NCBI GenBank assembly: GCA_012518155.1
Contig: JAAYTC010000273.1
Coordinates: 1-8,713 of the forward strand
Length of the DNA stretch: 8,713 nt
Direction of reading: 5' to 3'
Origin: Bacteroidales bacterium
Lineage (GTDB): Bacteria; Bacteroidota; Bacteroidia; Bacteroidales; Dysgonomonadaceae
A program made the position numbers and the translations under genes. The notes under the pieces were generated by a model. That model had not been told where the DNA came from, did no database searches, and worked only from the letters and a program-made list of their open reading frames with translations. How positions within the stretch are numbered: the first letter of the stretch is position 1; each line of letters opens with the position of its first letter. Positions 7,050 through 8,713 of this stretch are shown piece after piece.

Positions 7050-7080
7050 TTTGCGTGAATACCAATAGTTGGTATATTTG
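7050..7080 (+). promoter_or_regulatory. Consensus Bacteroidetes promoter of the parDE locus
   Basis: TTTG (7050-7053) and TATATTTG (7073-7080) are both perfect matches to the -33 and -7 boxes and are 19 bases apart. Transcription should begin near 7086, about 60 bases before the parD ATG. This is the best promoter in the window. The spacer holds an operator-like palindrome. Confidence 0.8.
7059..7075. promoter_or_regulatory. Palindromic operator overlapping the parDE promoter
   Basis: ATACCAA-TAG-TTGGTAT is a perfect 7-bp inverted repeat with a 3-bp centre. It fills the second half of the promoter spacer and covers the first bases of the -7 box. A bound repressor would block RNA polymerase. 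ParD-type ribbon-helix-helix antitoxins autoregulate from such sites, so ParD (with ParE as co-repressor) is the likely ligand. The palindrome is seen. The binding is inferred. Confidence 0.65.
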
Positions 7081-7147
7081 CAAAACGCATGGTTGACATT
7101 TCACTCGATATGCACCGTGTTTATCAAAAGAAAAAATTATAGCAACT

Positions 7148-7402
7148 ATGGCAAAAAACACTTCAATATTGCTCGGAGAATATTTTGACAATTTTATAAC
7201 AGAACAAGTCAAGTCAGGGAAATTCGTGTCGGCAAGCGAAGTCGTGAGAGCTGCTTTACGTTTATTTGAACATCAAGAAAATAAAACAAAACTGTTGGTA
7301 ACCGAACTGAAAGCAGGCGAGGAATCAGGAATGATCTCAAATTTCGACAAAGATAAGGCGCTCTCCCAACTTCACGCTAAGCACTTACAAAATGATATTT
7401 GA
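7148..7402 (+). CDS. parD: ParD-family antitoxin (ribbon-helix-helix)
   Basis: This 84-residue antitoxin and autorepressor belongs to a type II toxin-antitoxin pair. Residues 1-45 match the ParD ribbon-helix-helix: a short beta strand (NTSILLGEYF), helix A (about 9-23), the turn SGKFVSASEVVRAALRL and helix B ending at EHQE. KAGEESG (56-62) resembles the G.ESG segment of ParD antitoxins. The acidic and helical C-terminus (about 64-84) should wrap around ParE. Its last codons overlap the parE start by 11 bases, so the two are translationally coupled. A perfect promoter and a palindromic operator lie upstream. The gene is visibly more AT-rich than the valS and kinase genes before it, which is consistent with recent acquisition. 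Confidence 0.9.
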   Translation: MAKNTSILLGEYFDNFITEQVKSGKFVSASEVVRAALRLFEHQENKTKLLVTELKAGEESGMISNFDKDKALSQLHAKHLQNDI

Positions 7403-7691
7403 GATAAGTGAAAAAGCATTCGAGGATATCGAGAGTATTTGGTTATATACACTCGAAACTTGGTCTGTTGAACAAGCTGACCGATATTATAACCTGATCT
7501 TCGACGAAATAGAACTTATCACCAAATATCCCCTTTCGGGAAAGGATTTTTCTCATGTTCGGAAGAACTACCGATGTGCCAAAGTAAAATCTCATTTGAT
7601 ATTTTATAAATACATAAAATCGGAGGAGATAGTGGAAATCATTAGAATACTGCACCAGAGTATGGATATTGAGGACCGACTAAACATGTAA
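7392..7691 (+). CDS. parE: ParE/RelE-superfamily toxin
   Basis: This 99-residue toxin is paired with the upstream antitoxin. Characterised ParE toxins poison DNA gyrase, whereas related RelE proteins cut mRNA. The typical pattern is visible: an N-terminal strand and long helix (MIFEISEKAFEDIESIWLYT), a second helix EQADRYYNLIFDEIELI (27-43), the YPLSGKDFSHVRKNYR turn (46-61), and the C-terminal strands KVKSHLIFYKY and VEIIRILHQSMD (81-92), matching the R-I-L-H-x-x-M-D ending common in ParE. RelE catalytic residues cannot be assigned with confidence, and the ParD-type partner favours ParE. The frame is intact, with no sign of inactivation. The start overlaps the parD stop by 11 bases. The molecular target is not proven. 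Confidence 0.9.
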   Translation: MIFEISEKAFEDIESIWLYTLETWSVEQADRYYNLIFDEIELITKYPLSGKDFSHVRKNYRCAKVKSHLIFYKYIKSEEIVEIIRILHQSMDIEDRLNM

Positions 7692-7710
7692 ATACCAACA
7701 ATCTCTCCAT

Positions 7711-8031
7711 ATGAAAACAATTAACCGGATCATTCGAAAAACAATTATTCTCTTCACATTCTACCGATACTTCATGTGGGTTTCCCTCTTAATGAACGCG
7801 GGGTGCGCGTATTTTCTATGGAAAAATGGGATGAGTGCGTACGCTACCCTCTTCTGGTTGAAGATATTCTCGATGGGGGCTTCACTGTACCTCGTAAACG
7901 ACTTTAGGAAACAGGAGTATTTCTATTTTTACAACTTCGGACTCTCCAAAAAAATGCTTTGGATCACCACCCTCTCGTTCGATTTAGTCTTGTTCTTTGT
8001 ATTCATAATTTTAGCTTACCAACTGCGATGA
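7711..8031 (+). CDS. Small three-helix membrane protein, partner of the ABC ATPase
   Basis: I cannot name this 106-residue protein. It has a basic N-terminus (MKTINRIIRK) and three hydrophobic segments at about 20-37, 44-63 and 84-103. This suggests an inner-membrane protein with its N-terminus in the cytoplasm. Between segments 2 and 3 is an aromatic and basic cytoplasmic stretch, including FYFYNFGLSKKMLW (71-84), which could contact the ATPase. Its stop overlaps the start of the ABC ATPase gene (ATGA, 4 bases), so the two are probably made together. The protein is far shorter than a usual ABC permease, so it may be a minimal membrane subunit that oligomerises, an accessory subunit, or one of several subunits encoded beyond the window. 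It starts 20 bases after the parE stop with no visible promoter. Confidence 0.75.
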   Translation: MKTINRIIRKTIILFTFYRYFMWVSLLMNAGCAYFLWKNGMSAYATLFWLKIFSMGASLYLVNDFRKQEYFYFYNFGLSKKMLWITTLSFDLVLFFVFIILAYQLR

Positions 8032-8713
8032 AACAAGAAAAAACGGCAATAGATGCTCCATTGGCAACGAGCAATTTTAATCTTCCGGAAGGCACGAAGC
8101 ACAGGATGGAAATCAGCGGCGTTCGCTTGCTATTCGGGGAAAGGCTGATATTGTCGGACGTGTACCTTAAAATTGAAACCGGGGAAGTAGTAGGGTTGTT
8201 GGGACGGAACGGGTGTGGAAAATCCTCCTTAATGCAGGGGGTTTACGGTACGCTGCCATGCGAAAAATCGGTTAGCATCGACGATATACATTTCCACGAA
8301 GTATACAAGCATCCCCATTTAGCGCGCTACCTCCCCCAGCATGGTTTTATCCCAAAATGGCTCACTCTAAATCAAGTATTTAGAGATTTTGGCGTAGAAT
8401 TGGCTCCATTCGTGGAACTGTTCCCTGAATTCCAAGGGAGGAGAGGATCAACGATCAGCCAACTTTCCGGGGGAATGTACCGGATGGTGGAACTCTATGT
8501 AATCTTGAAATCCGACACCCGCTTTGTCTTTCTTGACGAACCGTTCACCCACATCAGCCCTATTCAGATCCAAACGATAAAATCGTTGATCCACGATGAG
8601 CGTGGACGTAAAGGCATATTAATCACCGATCACCTTCATTCTCATATCCATGATTGTTGCGACAGCGTCTACCTCCTTCAAGAGGGGAAAACTTCGATCA
8701 TCAACGAAAAAAA
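8028..8713 (+). CDS. ABC transporter ATP-binding protein (cut by window end)
   Basis: The frame is open from the ATG at 8028 to the end of the window, giving 228 codons and no stop, so the 3' end is missing. All ABC ATPase motifs are present in order: Walker A GRNGCGKSS (59-67), Q-loop Q104 in YLPQHGF, signature LSGGM (146-150), Walker B FVFLDE (166-171) with catalytic E171, and switch histidine H202 in ITDHLHSH. The protein should hydrolyse ATP to power or control a membrane partner. The ATGA overlap with the small membrane protein identifies the probable partner. The first 26 residues are polar and precede the ABC fold. An internal ATG at 8106 (M27) is an alternative start, but the overlap favours 8028. 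The substrate is unknown, and the sequence does not separate exporter from regulatory roles. The visible part is already nearly a full ATPase domain. Confidence 0.92.
   Translation, partial: MKQEKTAIDAPLATSNFNLPEGTKHRMEISGVRLLFGERLILSDVYLKIETGEVVGLLGRNGCGKSSLMQGVYGTLPCEKSVSIDDIHFHEVYKHPHLARYLPQHGFIPKWLTLNQVFRDFGVELAPFVELFPEFQGRRGSTISQLSGGMYRMVELYVILKSDTRFVFLDEPFTHISPIQIQTIKSLIHDERGRKGILITDHLHSHIHDCCDSVYLLQEGKTSIINEK

Noticed and set aside
6787..7212. Minus-strand frame of 141 codons spanning the kinase end, the gap and the parD start
   Set aside because: It crosses two well-supported + strand genes and the parDE promoter, has mixed composition, and has no minus-strand CAAAnnTA box nearby.

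Overview
The window looks like chromosomal DNA of a member of the Bacteroidota, probably of the order Bacteroidales. The evidence is indirect. Three promoters fit the Bacteroidetes pattern TTTG-N19-20-TAnnTTTG (one with a single mismatch), and a fourth site has a perfect -7 box only. Most genes lack a clear Shine-Dalgarno sequence. The proteins (zinc-ribbon methyltransferase, cysteine-free MerR regulator, DUF1343/NamZ lipoprotein-like protein, an 874-residue ValRS) read like Bacteroidales housekeeping genes. A narrower guess such as Dysgonomonadaceae is inference only.

Left part (1-2842), all on the + strand: a SAM-dependent methyltransferase with its own promoter, then a MerR-type regulator with its own near-consensus promoter. 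The regulator is coupled through a TAATG stop/start overlap to a DUF1343 protein of the NamZ exo-beta-N-acetylmuramidase family (GH171). Regulator and peptidoglycan-fragment hydrolase therefore form a two-gene unit.

Middle (2843-5944): a 477-base gap and then valS. The gap is pyrimidine-rich and holds short repeats, an 11-bp inverted repeat with competing pairing partners, and a valS leader with a stem-loop. The valS gene is complete and has both signature motifs, the editing domain and the C-terminal coiled coil. A fructosamine/ketosamine kinase family gene (6088-6945) follows after 143 bases, on the same strand and without an obvious promoter of its own.

Right part (6946-8713): base composition drops visibly to AT-rich. 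After a gap containing small hairpins comes a ParD/ParE type II toxin-antitoxin pair. It sits behind a textbook promoter whose -7 box is overlapped by a perfect ATACCAA-TAG-TTGGTAT operator-like palindrome. Twenty bases after parE comes a 106-residue protein with three membrane segments. Its stop overlaps (ATGA) the start of an ABC-type ATPase that runs off the right edge. No promoter is visible between parE and this pair, so the toxin-antitoxin promoter may also drive the membrane protein/ATPase module. This compact module, and its link to parDE, is the least explained part of the window.

No rRNA, tRNA, CRISPR array, transposase or phage gene was recognised.
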